A DNA stretch of 64,000 nt from Minicystis rosea (GCA_001931535.1 CP016211.1:6679573-6743572); one strand, 5' to 3'; counted from the first letter of the stretch, positions 33,814 to 42,705 are shown. A program made the numbers and translations. Notes: generated from the sequence alone by a model not told the origin.

Positions 33814-35190
33814 ATGCGCATCGATCCGCGACCGCTGCTCGCGTGCGACGACGTCGAGGGGCTGCGGGCCCGCTTTCGCGGCGAGATCCTGCTTCCCGGC
33901 GACGCCGGGTACGACGCCGCGCGCGCCGTGTTCAACACCATGATCGATCGACGGCCGGCCCTCGTCGCCCGCGCGACCGGCGTCGCCGACGTGATGGCCG
34001 CGCTGGAGCTCGCCGCCGCACGCAAGCTCGGCATCTCGGTACGCGGCGGCGGTCACAACATCGCCGGACATGCCGTGTGCGACGGCGGGTTGATGCTCGA
34101 TCTCGGCCGCATGAAGGGCATTCACGTCGATCCCGCGGCCCGCACGGCGCGCGTGCAGCCGGGCGTGACGTGGGGAGAGATCGATCGCGAGAACGCCGCG
34201 CTCGGGATGTTCATGCCCGGCGGCGCCGTCTCCACGACGGGCATCGCGGGCCTCACGCTCGGCGGCGGCATCGGCTGGGCGAGCCGCAAGCTCGGCCTCG
34301 TGTGCGATCACCTCACGTCGGTCGATATCGTCACCGTCGACGGCCGCTTCCTCACTGCGGACGCGTCGCGCCACGCGGAGCTGTTCTGGGGCGTGCGCGG
34401 CGGCGGCGGCAACTTCGGTGTCGTCACCTCGTTCACGTACCGGCTGCACCCGATCGAGCCCGTGCTCGCCGGCGCCCTGGTGCATCCACGCGCGCGCGGC
34501 ATCGAGGTCCTGCGCTTCTGTCGCGAGGTGCACCGCGCCGCGCCCGACGCGCTCAGCGTGTACGTCGCCTTCGATCACGCGCCGGACGGCGAGCCGATCG
34601 TCGTCGTCATGCCGGTGCACATCGGCGCCGTCGAGGACGGGCTGCGCCTCGTCGAGCCGCTCCGTCGCTTCGGCCCTCCTACGGAGGATCACGTGCGACC
34701 GATGCTGTACCCCGCGCTGCAATCGATGCTCGATGCGCAAGCGCCATGGGGCATCTTCAACTACTGGAAGTCGAGCTACCTGAAGGGGCTCGACGACGGC
34801 GCGATCGACATCATCACCGCGTTCGCCGCGCGCGCGCCGTCGCTGCTCTCGACGGTGATGATCGAGCACGTGGGCGGCGCCATCCGCCGCGTCGCCAAGG
34901 ACGCGACGGCGTTCTGCCACCGCGACGTGGAGTACAACCTGCTCATCATGGCCAAGTGGCGGCGCCCCGAGGAAACGGCCGCCAACGTGCAGTGGGCGCG
35001 CGATTTCTGGAGCGCGATGCAGCCGCACGCGATCGACGCGGTGTACGTCAACTACGTCGAGCCGGGCGCGGAGGGGGCGGCGCGCACGGGCGCAGCGTAC
35101 GGCCCGCACCTCGCGCGGCTCGCGGCGCTGAAGCGCGCCTACGATCCGGACAACCGCCTCCGCCACAACCAGAACATCGTCCCCGCGTGA
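33814..35190 (+). CDS. FAD-binding oxidoreductase of the berberine-bridge-enzyme type
   Basis: A 458-residue flavoenzyme from the ATG at 33814. The PCMH-type FAD fold has SVRGGGHNIAGHAVCDGGL, whose His is the usual covalent FAD anchor, and TTGIAGLTLGGGIGWASRKL; the second Cys anchor of bicovalent relatives is not visible there. ELFWGVRGGGGNFGVVTSF follows, and the BBE C-terminal motif is KRAYDPDNRLRHNQNI. Such enzymes oxidise sugars, alkaloid-like or secondary-metabolite substrates using oxygen. No signal peptide. It ends three bases before the stop of the convergent Cys-rich lipoprotein. Confidence 0.92.
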   Translation: MRIDPRPLLACDDVEGLRARFRGEILLPGDAGYDAARAVFNTMIDRRPALVARATGVADVMAALELAAARKLGISVRGGGHNIAGHAVCDGGLMLDLGRMKGIHVDPAARTARVQPGVTWGEIDRENAALGMFMPGGAVSTTGIAGLTLGGGIGWASRKLGLVCDHLTSVDIVTVDGRFLTADASRHAELFWGVRGGGGNFGVVTSFTYRLHPIEPVLAGALVHPRARGIEVLRFCREVHRAAPDALSVYVAFDHAPDGEPIVVVMPVHIGAVEDGLRLVEPLRRFGPPTEDHVRPMLYPALQSMLDAQAPWGIFNYWKSSYLKGLDDGAIDIITAFAARAPSLLSTVMIEHVGGAIRRVAKDATAFCHRDVEYNLLIMAKWRRPEETAANVQWARDFWSAMQPHAIDAVYVNYVEPGAEGAARTGAAYGPHLARLAALKRAYDPDNRLRHNQNIVPA

Positions 35191-35193
35191 AGC

Positions 35194-36318
35194 TCAACGG
35201 CGGGTGCGCAGCCGGCATTGCCGCGTCTGCGCGTCGCACTCCATCGACGCTGGACAGCCGCTCACCTCGTCGGAGGGAACGCACGATTCCCCGACGTCGC
35301 CGAGCCGCGTGCACTTGCCCTTGCGCGCGACCTCCAGCGTCGAGCCGTACTTGTGGCGACGGGTGTTGTGCTGGAGCCCGCGGCAGCGGAGCCCTTCCCC
35401 GCACGCGTCATCGGTGGAGCAGACCGCGCCTTCCGCGAGCGGCGCGGCGCACACGGGCGGGTCCTTGCCGAAATCACACATCAAGCCGGCACCGCACACG
35501 CGCACCTCTTCGACCGTCGCGCAGATCTCGCCGGCCGCGAGCTCGCGCCGGCAGCGGCCCGGCTCGCGTCCTTCGTGCTGGCAGAAGAGCCCTTCGGCGC
35601 ATCCGGCGGGCGCCGGGCACGCGTCGCCTTCGCGGAGCGGCGGCGCGCATTCACCGAACTGATCGGGCCGCGCGCGATCGTAGATCGGGCGGCAGACGTT
35701 GCCCTCGGCGCACTCGTCGGCGACGCAGGCCTCGCCTTTCGGCCTGCGCGCGACGCACGTGCCTTCGCCTCCATCGCGCGCATCACAGCGACCGTCGATG
35801 CATTCGTCGGAGCGACGACAAGCGCCGCCGCGCGCCACCGCGGGCGCGAAGTACGGCCGCGCCATGTGCGCGCACGGCCGAACGAGCTGCGAAAGGAGCG
35901 GCGAAGCGGGGCCGGCGCCGAGCTCCTCTTTCATCTTCTTCAAGCAGGCTTCACCGGCCGCAGGCACATGCACGTAGCGTCCCTTCTTCGCCTCTTCGTC
36001 CACGAGCTCCCGCTCTTCGAAGTGCCAGAAGGCCCAAACGTGATCGAGGCCGCGGCCGCCGGGCCCGCGCAGGCAATCGGCGCGTTGCGACGCACCGATC
36101 GCGCCGCCGCGCACCGCGTGATCGCAGAGCATCGGCAGCAACTCGCGCTCGTACGCAGCCGCCCAGTCCGCAGGCGTGCCCATCGAGGGCGCCGCCGCGG
36201 ACGCAGACGGCGCCGCCGACGCGACGATGCTCGACGACGACGCCGACGACGGTCGACCTGCATCCGGGCGGCACGAAATCAGGGCCAACATCGCGAACGT
36301 CAACCGAAGGGAGCGCAT
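35194..36318 (-). CDS. Cys-rich lipoprotein with Dickkopf/EGF-like repeats
   Basis: About 374 residues from MRSLRLTFAMLALISC, a short lipoprotein signal with the Cys at residue 16. A Ser/Ala spacer follows, then a helical domain to ~150. Residues ~160-374 hold about 24 Cys in units such as GGACRRSDECIDGRCDA, GEACVADECAEGNVCRP, GDACPAPAGCAEGLFCQ and GAVCSTDDACGEGLRC. This spacing is common in large myxobacterial surface lipoproteins and probably forms disulfide-linked knots outside the cell. Function unknown. Confidence 0.85.
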   Translation of the reverse strand: MRSLRLTFAMLALISCRPDAGRPSSASSSSIVASAAPSASAAAPSMGTPADWAAAYERELLPMLCDHAVRGGAIGASQRADCLRGPGGRGLDHVWAFWHFEERELVDEEAKKGRYVHVPAAGEACLKKMKEELGAGPASPLLSQLVRPCAHMARPYFAPAVARGGACRRSDECIDGRCDARDGGEGTCVARRPKGEACVADECAEGNVCRPIYDRARPDQFGECAPPLREGDACPAPAGCAEGLFCQHEGREPGRCRRELAAGEICATVEEVRVCGAGLMCDFGKDPPVCAAPLAEGAVCSTDDACGEGLRCRGLQHNTRRHKYGSTLEVARKGKCTRLGDVGESCVPSDEVSGCPASMECDAQTRQCRLRTRR

Positions 36319-36468
36319 GATCGTCGGCCCGCATCCTATCCGCACGGACCTGCCTCGGAGCAGAAACGGATCTCGATCGAGCCTGCACGCTCTCGCAGCG
36401 CCGTCACCAGACGGGAGAGCACGCTCACGAAGAACGATCGCCGCCTGTACCGTCGCGCGTGCGGCGGC

Positions 36469-38046
36469 TCACCCCGCGCCCCGCACCGCCGACGCTGCCT
36501 TGGCCAGCGCCGACGTGAGCGCACCGGCCGAGTCTTGCGCCCGATCGACGGAGCGCCATGCGATGTAACCGTCGGGCCGGACCAGCGATGCGCCGCCGGC
36601 CTCGATGCCGAACGCTCCATGCACCGCGGCGACATCCGCAGGCTCGGGCGCGACACGCGCAACGTCGATGCCGAGCGCACGCGTCGCGGCGACCGCCGCC
36701 TCGCTCCAAGCATCGTCTCCCGCGAGCAGCACCCAGCGATGCCCGAACCAATCGAGCGTGGACACGCGCTCGCCGGCGCGCTGGATCCAGAGGTGCGGCG
36801 CACGCGTGCCAGGCTGCCCAGCCCACTCGTCGGGACGCGCCGCCGGCGGAAGCTCGAGCCCCGCGCCGACGATGGCCGAGGATCGGTAGAGCTGGCCGAG
36901 CTCCATCGCCACCTCGTCGCGGATCGGCACGCCGTCGGCGAAGCCCGCGCCGTGCTTCGCATAGTCGGGGCGCGCGAACGTCTGCTCGAGCCGCTCCCAC
37001 GCCACCGGATGGCGCTCGTCGTGGTACGTCGCGAGCAGGTCCTTCGTCGAGCGGCCCGCGAGCACCGCGGCGAGCTTCCACGCGAGGTTGTGGACGTCGT
37101 GGATGCCCGTGTTGGCGCCGAAGCCTCCGCGCGTCGGCGGCAGCGTGTGCGCCGCGTCCCCCGCGAGGAACACGCGGCCCGACGAGAACCGATCGGTGAT
37201 CGCCGCGGCGAGCTCCCAGCGCCCCGTCGTGATGATCTCGATCGGAAGATCCATCCGCCCGATCGCCTTCTGGATCGCGCCTCGCAGCGCGGCCTCGTCG
37301 CGCTCCACGTCGTCGTGAAACATCAGCACCCAGCGGCCGTCGCCGTAGGTCGTGAGGAACGCCTTGAGCTCCGGCTGATCGATCTCGAACTGCGAGATCC
37401 CCTTCTCGAGGTACGGCTCGAGCGGCGCGCGGAACAGGACGCTGCGCATCGTCTGCAGGTGGCCCGGGCCCTTGCGCCCGATGCCCAGGGCCTCGCGGAT
37501 GCCGCTCCGCGTCCCGTCGGCCGCGATCACGTAGTCGGCGTGGAGGCTGTACGTGCGCCCCTCGCGCTCGCGCAGCGACGCGGTCACCCCCGTCGCATCC
37601 TGCTCGAAGCGGACGAGCTCGGTGCCGAGCCGGAGGTCGGCCCCGAGCTCCCGCGCGCGGCCGCGCAGGATGGGCTCGAGTCGATCCTGGGCGATCGCCG
37701 CGCCCGGCGACGTCGAGAAGGCCGTGATGGGAGCGACCTTGGAAACGTCCTTCGTCTTCGCCTCCGGCGTCCACTCGGACGACTCGAACCATGCTCCGGC
37801 GAGGCTCTCGACCCTCGCGCGCGAGAGGCGAAATCCCGGCGGCGCCTCCGGGATCTGCGACGCAATCCCCACCGCCCGGAACAGCTCCATCGTGCGCGGC
37901 GTGTAGCCGATCGCGCGCGGGTGCGGATGGCTGCCGGTATGCGGCTCGACGAGCACGCAGGGCACACCTTCCCAAGCGAGGAACATCGCGGCGGAGAGCC
38001 CGACCAAGCTGCCGCCGACCACGAGCACCGACGTTGAACCGTCCAT
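36469..38046 (-). CDS. FAD-dependent aromatic-ring monooxygenase (class A flavoprotein)
   Basis: A 525-residue protein of the PHBH/RdmE/rifampicin-monooxygenase group. The N-terminal FAD motif is VLVVGGSLVGLSAAMFLAWE, the middle DG motif is DYVIAADGTRSGIRE, and the ribityl-binding GD motif is VFLAGDAAHTLPPTRGGFGA. The C-terminal ~110 residues form the thioredoxin-like tail of this group (WFGHRWVLLAGDDAWSEAAV). It hydroxylates aromatic or polyketide compounds with NAD(P)H and oxygen. A palindromic operator lies 53 bases upstream, shared with the TetR gene, so it is probably de-repressed by its substrate. Confidence 0.92.
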   Translation of the reverse strand: MDGSTSVLVVGGSLVGLSAAMFLAWEGVPCVLVEPHTGSHPHPRAIGYTPRTMELFRAVGIASQIPEAPPGFRLSRARVESLAGAWFESSEWTPEAKTKDVSKVAPITAFSTSPGAAIAQDRLEPILRGRARELGADLRLGTELVRFEQDATGVTASLREREGRTYSLHADYVIAADGTRSGIREALGIGRKGPGHLQTMRSVLFRAPLEPYLEKGISQFEIDQPELKAFLTTYGDGRWVLMFHDDVERDEAALRGAIQKAIGRMDLPIEIITTGRWELAAAITDRFSSGRVFLAGDAAHTLPPTRGGFGANTGIHDVHNLAWKLAAVLAGRSTKDLLATYHDERHPVAWERLEQTFARPDYAKHGAGFADGVPIRDEVAMELGQLYRSSAIVGAGLELPPAARPDEWAGQPGTRAPHLWIQRAGERVSTLDWFGHRWVLLAGDDAWSEAAVAATRALGIDVARVAPEPADVAAVHGAFGIEAGGASLVRPDGYIAWRSVDRAQDSAGALTSALAKAASAVRGAG

Positions 38047-38098
38047 TCGATACCGCCCTTCTCAGATGATGTGCTCGCCCGAGCGAATGCCATTCGCG

Positions 38099-38113
38099 AC
38101 GAACACTGTTCGT
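38099..38113. promoter_or_regulatory. Palindromic operator upstream of the monooxygenase
   Basis: ACGAACACTGTTCGT, a palindrome with a single central base. The same site, read on the other strand as ACGAACAGTGTTCGT, occurs at 39042-39056 before the TetR gene. The pair is best explained as TetR binding sites. Confidence 0.85.
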
Positions 38114-38184
38114 TATGGGACAAAAAAAAAAGAGTCGATGCGCCGGACCTGTCGAGCCCGACGGTGAGATCAAAGGTCAATCCA

Positions 38185-38279
38185 CCCGGCCCGGGGGTTG
38201 AGGCCGCTTGTGGCCCATCGTGATCAGGCCGGCGTGGCCGGCCCGGGGTTTGGGGCCGCTCGCGGGCCCACCTCGATCA
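38185..38279. repeat. Imperfect direct repeat between tetR and the monooxygenase
   Basis: Two ~42-base units (38185-38226 and 38238-38279) sharing CCGGCCCGGGG, GGCCGCT, GCCCA and CGATCA/GTGATCA. Between them GGCCGG-CGTGG-CCGGCC can form a hairpin. On the minus strand it lies directly after the tetR stop, so it may work as a terminator-like spacer. Confidence 0.6.
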
Positions 38280-39023
38280 CCGAACGCGCTTCGGCTTCCG
38301 CGCGGAAGGCGCCTTCGCCGCCGGCTCGCGGCGGCTTGCAGGCTTTGCCCGCGGCGTCACCAGAATGCCTTTCAGGAGCGCTTCGAGCGCCCATGAGACA
38401 CGACCCGGCCCCGAGAGGAGGTCGTCGCGCGCGGCGAAGATCCGCGGATGGTCCTTTTCCGAAACAGCCCCGATCACGCGCGCGATCGGCCCCAAAGCGT
38501 CCTCACCTTCGCGGCGATGGCTCTGCTCCGCGGCGACGGCCGTCACGTACAACGTGAGCAGGTCGACGGCCCACGCGGCGGTCGCGCGATCGACCCCGCC
38601 TTCGTCGAGGTGACCGAGGAGCGCCTCCGTGATGCGCAGCGCATTCGGACCGGCCGCCACGGTGCCGAGCGCGAGCGACGCGAGGCCCGGCGTGTCGAAC
38701 AGGACCTGAAGATACGACGTGAGGAGCGCCGTGATGCGGCGCTGCCAGCCTTGCCCGCGGGCGCCGTCTGTCTTCACGTCGGAGAGCGCGCGATCGAGGA
38801 CGAGGGCCTGAAGCTCCTGGAGGTTCTCCACGTAGACGTAGAGAGAAGCGGGGCCCGTATCGAGCGCCGACGCGACCTTGCGGAGGCTCATCCCCTCCGG
38901 CCCTTCTCGCCGGAGCAGCTCGAGCGCCGCCGTCACGATCGCATCGCGGCTCAACGGCTCCTTCGCGGGGCCTCCGCGACGGCTCGTGACCTCCGGGGCT
39001 TGAAACGGGTTCCGACTCCCCAT
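38277..39023 (-). CDS. TetR-family transcriptional repressor
   Basis: A 248-residue protein. Residues ~25-70 contain the TetR helix-turn-helix (LSRDAIVTAALELLRREG, MSLRKVASALDTGPASLYVY). The C-terminal ligand domain follows (ITALLTSYLQVLFDTPGLAS), ending in a Lys/Arg/Pro tail. The palindromes 19 bases before its start and 53 bases before the monooxygenase make autorepression and control of that enzyme very likely. The ligand is probably the enzyme's substrate. Confidence 0.92.
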   Translation of the reverse strand: MGSRNPFQAPEVTSRRGGPAKEPLSRDAIVTAALELLRREGPEGMSLRKVASALDTGPASLYVYVENLQELQALVLDRALSDVKTDGARGQGWQRRITALLTSYLQVLFDTPGLASLALGTVAAGPNALRITEALLGHLDEGGVDRATAAWAVDLLTLYVTAVAAEQSHRREGEDALGPIARVIGAVSEKDHPRIFAARDDLLSGPGRVSWALEALLKGILVTPRAKPASRREPAAKAPSARKPKRVR

Positions 39024-39041
39024 GCCCGATCATTATTCGTC

Positions 39042-39056
39042 ACGAACAGTGTTCGT
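39042..39056. promoter_or_regulatory. Palindromic operator upstream of tetR
   Basis: ACGAACAGTGTTCGT, matching the site at 38099-38113 base for base as its reverse complement. It sits 19 bases before the TetR start codon, overlapping where the promoter should be. Confidence 0.85.
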
Positions 39057-39132
39057 CAAGCCCGGAGATGAAGAGGTCGTCCCGGCGCGCGGCAGCCTCG
39101 ACGCTCCCGCGATCGTCGAGAAATGCGTCGGC

Positions 39133-39924
39133 CTACCAGTCCGACGTGCACTCGTTGTCGCGGAACTTGCGACAGATGCAGCCGTTGTCCGCATCTGGGT
39201 TCGTCGGGTCGTGCGTGGAAGGACAAGGCATGGTCCCGCGGCCGGGGAAGTACGGGTTGCCGCAGACCGCGGTGCAGAGCGGCTTGCTCAGGTCCTTCGG
39301 CGCGTCGCCGCTGAAGTACACGAGGGGCTGCGGGGTGCCGGGTGTCCACGCCACGGTCAGCACGCGCGCGAAGTCGCTCCACACGAACTCGACCCTCGCC
39401 TTCGTCTGCCGCCGGATCGGGAACACGATGCTCGCCAGCGTGCCCGGCTTGGTCATGTCGTAGAAGTCCGGAAGCTTCGCGCTGGGCTCGATCCAGCGAA
39501 GCTCCTTGATCTGGCTGGCAGAGTCTTCCGTCGTCCGGCAGCTCACGCGCAGCCACTCGCGCGCGGACTTGACCTCGCACCCGAGGCGCTTGGCGTTCTT
39601 CACCTCGATCTCGGACGCCGCCGCCCACTCGGCCACGGTGGGCGGCTTCGACGGCGTCTCCGGAGGATCCCACTTGCTCGGCGTCAGGTTAGGCAGCACC
39701 GCGACGACGCTCGCGCTCGGTGCGGGCGTCGCGGTCTTGACGGGAGCGGCGCTCGCCGTCGCCGCCGTCCGCTGCGCCTCCGGCGCGGGGGCGGCCTGCT
39801 GCTTCGGAGTCGCGTCGCAGCCCGCCGCGCCCGCGAGCGCCACCGATGCCACCAGCGCAACCCGCGACCACGCGGGCCATCGACCATCGCGCGGCCTCCG
39901 TCCTTCGCAGCGTCGCTCGATCAT
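39133..39924 (-). CDS. Lipoprotein of unknown function with a Cys-rich end
   Basis: A 263-residue protein. A basic start (MIERRCEGRRPRDGRW) leads into ALVASVALAGAAGC, a lipobox with Cys at ~36. An Ala/Pro/Thr spacer follows, then a folded part with PPTVAEWAAASEIEVKNAKR, ARVEFVWSDFARVLTVAW and TPQPLVYFSGDAPKDLSKPL, ending with CTAVCGNPYFPGRGTMPCPS and a Cys-rich tail (CICRKFRDNECTSDW). No family recognised; envelope location is inferred from the lipobox. It is divergent from the serpin gene. Confidence 0.75.
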   Translation of the reverse strand: MIERRCEGRRPRDGRWPAWSRVALVASVALAGAAGCDATPKQQAAPAPEAQRTAATASAAPVKTATPAPSASVVAVLPNLTPSKWDPPETPSKPPTVAEWAAASEIEVKNAKRLGCEVKSAREWLRVSCRTTEDSASQIKELRWIEPSAKLPDFYDMTKPGTLASIVFPIRRQTKARVEFVWSDFARVLTVAWTPGTPQPLVYFSGDAPKDLSKPLCTAVCGNPYFPGRGTMPCPSTHDPTNPDADNGCICRKFRDNECTSDW

Positions 39925-40131
39925 CCACGCAAGCTATCACGCGCCGCCGCGGCGATGCTGCAATCGCGCCGGCCCACGGCCACGATGAGCCTCGCCACGG
40001 AGCGTGCGACGCGCCTTCGCGAACGGCGGTGTAATGCCTTGCCGACGAGCGACGTTGTCGATGTGGACGTGCAGTCGTCGCCGATGGACGATGTCGACGT
40101 TCGGCACGAGCCCTCCACCCCGGAGATCTTC

Positions 40132-41382
40132 ATGGCCCGTTTCCTCGCCGTTCTCGCGTTCATCCCGGTCGTGCTCGCGGCGTGCAAGTCGGGCATCCCG
40201 GTCGACGAGAGCCCCGTCACGACGCCGCCGTCCGCCGAAGAGCTCACGGCCTTGGCGAAGAGCAACAATGCCTTCGCGATCGATCTCTACGGAAAGCTGC
40301 GTGTCTCGAAAGGCAACCTCGCTTTCTCGCCGACGAGCATCTCGACCACGCTCACGATGGCGTGGGCCGGCGCCCGAGGCGAGACGGCCGCGGAGATGAA
40401 GGCGGCCCTCCATGTCGACACCACCGCCGCCGAAGCCGGCGCAGCCGCAGGCAAGCTCTTCGGGAGCTACCGCGCGTCCAACGCCGACGTCACGCTGCGC
40501 GTCGCCAATCGTCTCTTCGGCGACAAGAGCTTCTCGTTCGACCCCACCTATCTCGCGCTGACGCGAGGCACCTTCGGCGCGCCTCTCCATCCACTCGACT
40601 TCAAGGGCGACGCCGACGGTAGCCGCACGCTCATCAACGACTGGGTGGCGGGGCAAACCAACGATCGCATCAAAGACCTCTTCCCGCCGGGCGCCATCAA
40701 GCCGCAAGCCACGCTCGTGCTCACCAATGCCATCTGCTTCCTCGGCAAATGGGTGACGCCGTTCCCCAAGAACATGACCCGGCCAGCCACGTTCCACGTC
40801 ACCGCCACCGAGAGCCACGACGTGCCGACGATGCATGTGAAGGAGCATTTTCGCTTCGCCGCCGTCGACGGGCTGAAGCTCCTCGAGATGCCCTACAAGA
40901 GCAGCGATCTCGCGATGACGATCATTCTGCCCGACGCGAGAGACGGCCTCGAAGCGGTGGAGAAGCAGCTCTCGCCGGCGACGCTCGACCGCTGGCTTCT
41001 CGACCTGGCCGCAGATGAAGTCAACGTGTCGCTTCCCACCTTCACCATCGATCCCGCCGAGCCGATGGCCCTCGACGAGCCGCTCTCGGCGCTCGGCATG
41101 TCCCGCATGTTCGATCCCGGCGCGGCCGATTTCACCGGCATGGCCAGCCCACAGAGCGATCGACTCTTCGTCAGCCGCGTGTTCCACAAGGCCTTCGTGA
41201 AGGTGGACGAGCAGGGCACCGAGGCTGTCGCCGCAACAGGGGCCACCATCAGTCTGGTAACGGCACGCGCGGCACCGCCCCCCGAATTCCACGCCGATCA
41301 CCCATTCCTCTTCCTTTTGCGCGACACGCGCTCCGGCATCGTCCTCTTCATCGGGCGCATCACCGATCCTGCCAAGCGCTGA
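40132..41382 (+). CDS. Serpin-family protease inhibitor, lipoprotein form
   Basis: A 416-residue protein from MARFLAVLAFIPVVLAACKS, preceded by GGAGA; the in-frame extension upstream is rejected. The lipobox LAAC lipidates Cys 19. The serpin fold is clear: NLAFSPTSISTTLTMAWAGA, KDLFPPGAIKPQATLVLTNA, VNVSLPTFTIDPAEPMALDE and HKAFVKVDEQGTEAVAATGA, the hinge of the reactive loop, ending PPPEFHADHPFLFLLRDT. The small-residue hinge suggests an inhibitory serpin. By counting from the hinge the P1 residue would be the Val in SLVTAR, or the Arg three residues on, since the loop is about four longer than in antitrypsin. Surface defence against predators' or own proteases is a fair guess. Confidence 0.92.
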   Translation: MARFLAVLAFIPVVLAACKSGIPVDESPVTTPPSAEELTALAKSNNAFAIDLYGKLRVSKGNLAFSPTSISTTLTMAWAGARGETAAEMKAALHVDTTAAEAGAAAGKLFGSYRASNADVTLRVANRLFGDKSFSFDPTYLALTRGTFGAPLHPLDFKGDADGSRTLINDWVAGQTNDRIKDLFPPGAIKPQATLVLTNAICFLGKWVTPFPKNMTRPATFHVTATESHDVPTMHVKEHFRFAAVDGLKLLEMPYKSSDLAMTIILPDARDGLEAVEKQLSPATLDRWLLDLAADEVNVSLPTFTIDPAEPMALDEPLSALGMSRMFDPGAADFTGMASPQSDRLFVSRVFHKAFVKVDEQGTEAVAATGATISLVTARAAPPPEFHADHPFLFLLRDTRSGIVLFIGRITDPAKR

Positions 41383-41553
41383 GGCTGTGAGCATCGCAAC
41401 CGCAGCGAAGAACGTCGCCCCACTCCCCGCCTCCCCTCTCCTCCTGAGACCAGCGCCAGGCCCGAAGCGCCTCCACGCCCGCGTCAGCTCGGGGGGTCCG
41501 GGTATGGGAGGACTTCGATCTGCTCCTCCCATCATCGCTCAACGAGGGATAGC

Positions 41554-41790
41554 TCATCGTGGATGAGCCTGCGGATGGACCCCACACGTCTTCACCGTGG
41601 GTGGCGGCGGCGTTCCTCCGCCTCGAATGGGGCGGCAGACGCCGTTCGAACACTCGTTATCGGGGTGCGTACAGCCCCAGGAGCAGCAGAGTTGGGGCGC
41701 CTTCCTGCAAGGGATGCACTTGTCGCTCGCGGCGTCGCACCTCACGTTGCCCCAGCACTCAATGCATGGGGTCTCCCAGATGATCGACGG
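41554..41790 (-). pseudogene. Cys-rich C-terminal fragment overlapping the lipoprotein gene
   Basis: A minus-strand frame ending at 41554 reads ETPCIECWGNVRCDAASDKC, IPCRKAPQLCCSWGCTHPDN and ECSNGVCRPIRGGGTPPPPT. Ten or more Cys in ~60 residues with good codon use make it a real coding remnant. It overlaps the 3' end of the neighbouring lipoprotein gene in another frame and lacks its own start. It is either a broken Cys-rich secreted protein or the proper C-terminus of the upstream gene separated by a frameshift. Confidence 0.55.
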
Positions 41791-42283
41791 CGTTGGCCCA
41801 TGAAATCTCGTCCGCGGTGGCTGCCGTGTAGTGGGTCGTCTTGAAGGCTTCGTTGACGACGTCGACTTGCGACATCGCGGATCCATGCGCGGGGCTGCCC
41901 ACGAAGTCGAACATCGAAGCGACGTCGCGCCAGACCGTGAGGGTCCGACCGGAGCGGCAGGATTGCGAGGTGCGCATCTGGAATGCGACGAGCCCGGGGC
42001 TCGAGACGAGCGTGGGCATGATCGACGTGATGAGCTCCTTCGATTTCTCCTGCGAGGCGTCGTCGGGACGCACGATTCCCCAGGTGGTGCTGACGATGTA
42101 GCCATCCGGTCCGGGCTCGGCGAGCTTGCCCGTGTTCGTATCGACGCCAGGCCCGCTCAACGGGACTGCGTCGACGAGATCGGGCTCGAGCCCTGCGGCG
42201 CTGCAGTCGTCCGTCTGAGCGCTTTGCGAGTTGCTGCAGGCAGCAGCCAGGACGGGCAAGAGCAGAATGGAAACAATCCTCAT
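41759..42283 (-). CDS. Small lipoprotein with an antibiotic-biosynthesis-monooxygenase-like fold
   Basis: A 174-residue protein starting MRIVSILLLPVLAAACSN, with the lipid Cys at ~16. The body (YIVSTTWGIVRPDDASQEKS, LVAFQMRTSQSCRSGRTLTV, WRDVASMFDFVGSPAHGSAM) looks like a ferredoxin-like dimeric alpha/beta-barrel domain (ABM or DUF3291-like). A heme or quinone-like ligand is possible but not shown. Its start overlaps the stop of the gene at 42280 (ATGA), so the two are one operon. A Cys-rich frame overlaps its end. Confidence 0.7.
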   Translation of the reverse strand: MRIVSILLLPVLAAACSNSQSAQTDDCSAAGLEPDLVDAVPLSGPGVDTNTGKLAEPGPDGYIVSTTWGIVRPDDASQEKSKELITSIMPTLVSSPGLVAFQMRTSQSCRSGRTLTVWRDVASMFDFVGSPAHGSAMSQVDVVNEAFKTTHYTAATADEISWANAVDHLGDPMH

Positions 42284-42705
42284 GGTCGACTCTCCTTTTC
42301 GAGTTGCACGATGGCGAACAAAAGCGTGTCGAATCGTCTTTGCAGGCGTTTGGATTCGAAGTCCGTCGCCCGCCCGAAGACCTTGGCGCGCACCCTCGTG
42401 GCGGTTCTGGGCGAGAGGCTCGCGAGCGTGACGATCCAGCGATCGGCGCCGGCGTCGTCGCGCACGTGGAAGTAGGCGTAGCTGCCCGCGGGGATGCGCT
42501 CCACGACGGTCGCTTCGAGCTCGAAGCGCTCCGAAGGTTTCAGCGCGGCGGTCAGCAGCGGCGACGGGCTCGGCGCGACGATTCGCCTGCTCGGCTCCCA
42601 GGCTCGCGTCAAAATCGGAACGAGAGCACAAGCCGACAGCACGGCGCCGATCACGACACGTCGCGCCCGTTTGCGTACGTCGTATGCAGACGTTGGCTGC
42701 GTCAT
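42280..42705 (-). CDS. Single-pass membrane-anchored protein, unknown
   Basis: A 141-residue protein. After KRARR a membrane anchor follows (VVIGAVLSACALVPILTRAW, residues ~17-36). The outer part has FELEATVVERIPAGSYAYFH and WIVTLASLSPRTATRVRAKV, a small beta barrel like the OB folds of periplasmic bacterial proteins. No family recognised. It is translationally coupled to the downstream lipoprotein and divergent from the GntR-TetR regulator, whose sites lie in the shared promoter region. Confidence 0.7.
   Translation of the reverse strand: MTQPTSAYDVRKRARRVVIGAVLSACALVPILTRAWEPSRRIVAPSPSPLLTAALKPSERFELEATVVERIPAGSYAYFHVRDDAGADRWIVTLASLSPRTATRVRAKVFGRATDFESKRLQRRFDTLLFAIVQLEKESRP

Noticed and set aside
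33750-36320. 856-codon plus-strand frame
   Set aside because: Arg/Ala-rich shadow spanning the flavoenzyme and the opposite Cys-rich lipoprotein; stop-free only because of high GC.
39022-40131. In-frame extension of the serpin gene
   Set aside because: It overlaps the opposite lipoprotein gene and lacks protein character; the lipoprotein signal at 40132 gives the natural start.
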